Assembly (NCBI GenBank): GCA_025963265.1
Contig: JAOPUY010000236.1
Location: 1-6,790 of the forward strand
Direction: 5' to 3'
Source: Frankiales bacterium
GTDB lineage: Bacteria > Actinomycetota > Actinomycetes > Mycobacteriales > Jatrophihabitantaceae
Length of the DNA stretch: 6,790 bases
Shown here one piece after another: positions 6,318 through 6,790 of this stretch. Position 1 is the first letter of the stretch, and every line of letters begins with the position of its first letter. The position numbers and the translations under genes were made by a program. The notes under the pieces were generated by a model. It saw nothing but the letters and a program-made list of their open reading frames with translations, did not search any database and was not told the origin of the DNA.

Positions 6318-6413
6318 GTGACCGCACCTGTGACTGCACCTGCGCGTGGCCCGGTGACCGCACCTCTGACCGTGCCTCTGACCGCGCCACTGCCTCGCCC
6401 TGGGACTGCCCCG
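6318..6413 (+). repeat. Eight-unit 12-bp tandem repeat abutting the mscS start
   Basis: Eight consecutive 12-bp units of the form STGACCGCACCT, degenerate but in perfect phase, occupy 6318-6413. Read in frame from 6318 they encode tetrapeptides all ending in proline: VTAP, VTAP, ARGP, VTAP, LTVP, LTAP, LPRP, GTAP. The frame then stops at TGA (6414-6416). That stop overlaps the mscS GTG as GTGA. The same frame is open back to 6249, with GTG codons at 6285 and 6300, so a peptide of about 33-43 residues is possible. I see no convincing ribosome binding site for it, so I do not call it a gene. Repeat expansion in a leader region is the simplest reading. Confidence 0.7.
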
Positions 6414-6790
6414 TGATCGCCGGCGCCGACCCGCTGCTGGCCGAGAGCTTCCTCAGCCGACACGCGACGGTCCTCATCGCCCGGCCGGTCGCGGTGTTGG
6501 TGGTCGTGCTGGCCGCGTTCCTGATCCGGGCGCTGGCGCACCGCTCGATCGACAAGCTCACGCGCGCGAGCGCGGAGGGGCGCGTCCCGCGCATCCTCAG
6601 CCCCTTGACCGAACGCGCAGCCAACTCGGCGCTGTTCGAGTCGGCCGGCTTGCTGTCCGAGCGCCGACGGCAGCGCACGGAGACGATCGGGTCGCTGCTC
6701 AAGAGCGGCGTCAGCATCATGGTCTTCGTCACGGGGTTCCTGATCGTGCTCAGCGTCGTCGGCGTCGACCTGCTGCCCTTCGTCGCCGGC
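6413..6790 (+). CDS. MscS-family mechanosensitive channel (3'-truncated)
   Basis: The first 126 residues of a membrane protein cut by the window edge. Helix 1 spans about 20-41 (VLIARPVAVLVVVLAAFLIR). An Arg-rich linker follows, with SERRRQRTETIGSLLKSG at 82-99, the stretch typically preceding the last helices in actinobacterial MscS proteins. A second helix spans about 100-118, and GVDLLPFVAG at the edge is where TM3 would begin. Such channels open under membrane tension and release solutes during osmotic downshock. The pore helix and the cytosolic beta/alpha-beta domain lie outside the window, so the subfamily is not determined. Start: the GTG at 6413 follows GGGA (6402-6405) with a 7-nt spacer. 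The frame stays open upstream to another GTG at 6230, but that extension translates to Cys/Asp/Arg-rich repeat sequence unlike a protein N-terminus. It is divergent from the HNH gene and overlaps a repeat-encoded frame by GTGA. Confidence 0.88.
   Translation, partial: MIAGADPLLAESFLSRHATVLIARPVAVLVVVLAAFLIRALAHRSIDKLTRASAEGRVPRILSPLTERAANSALFESAGLLSERRRQRTETIGSLLKSGVSIMVFVTGFLIVLSVVGVDLLPFVAG

Noticed and set aside
6230..6412. Upstream GTG start at 6230 for mscS
   Set aside because: The added residues are Cys/Asp/Arg-rich translations of the repeat, unlike a channel N-terminus, and the GTG at 6413 has a suitable ribosome site.
6318..6413. CRISPR-like array
   Set aside because: The units are 12 bp, contiguous and without spacers, so this is a simple tandem repeat.
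6236..6732. Minus-strand frames antisense to the repeat and mscS
   Set aside because: The repetitive look comes only from the 12-bp array read backwards, and the mscS frame on the plus strand has clear membrane helices.

Overview
The window comes from a high-G+C actinobacterium (roughly two thirds G+C by eye, strong third-position G/C, GTG starts, GGAGG ribosome binding sites). The order aminopeptidase N / DUF5130 / small CtaJ-like membrane protein / HNH protein matches, from memory, the Mycobacterium tuberculosis Rv2467-Rv2469c neighbourhood. The genus cannot be named from this sequence alone.

Layout: (1) 1-1926, plus strand: the C-terminal three quarters of an M1-family aminopeptidase N, cut by the window edge. 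(2) 1927-2000: a convergent gap almost filled by a long hairpin. (3) 4675-2001, minus strand: a two-gene, ATGA-overlapping operon that I read as tmsA-tmsB. TmsB is a CFA-synthase-like SAM methyltransferase and TmsA an FAD-binding oxidoreductase. Together they should convert a monounsaturated acyl chain to a 10-methyl-branched one (the tuberculostearic acid type) by methylenation and then reduction. (4) 5527-4765, minus strand: ctaJ, an accessory subunit of the aa3-type cytochrome oxidase, overlapping a DUF5130/TPM-like protein of the family that includes the mycobacterial supercomplex-associated factor. (5) 6212-5691, minus strand: an HNH nuclease-domain protein of the conserved actinobacterial type. 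(6) 6213-6412: a divergent intergenic region holding most of an eight-unit 12-bp tandem repeat (6318-6413) that runs into the start codon of (7) 6413-6790, plus strand: the N-terminal part of an MscS-type mechanosensitive channel, cut by the window edge.

The shared theme on the minus strand is the cell membrane: branched-chain lipid synthesis lies just downstream of two respiratory-chain accessory genes. The tms pair occupies the place where mycobacteria have pepN directly facing the DUF5130 gene. I found no mobile element, CRISPR array, tRNA or rRNA. The most notable items are the tms operon and its location, the 52-nt convergent hairpin, and the phased repeat abutting mscS. Nothing here amounts to a clearly undescribed system.
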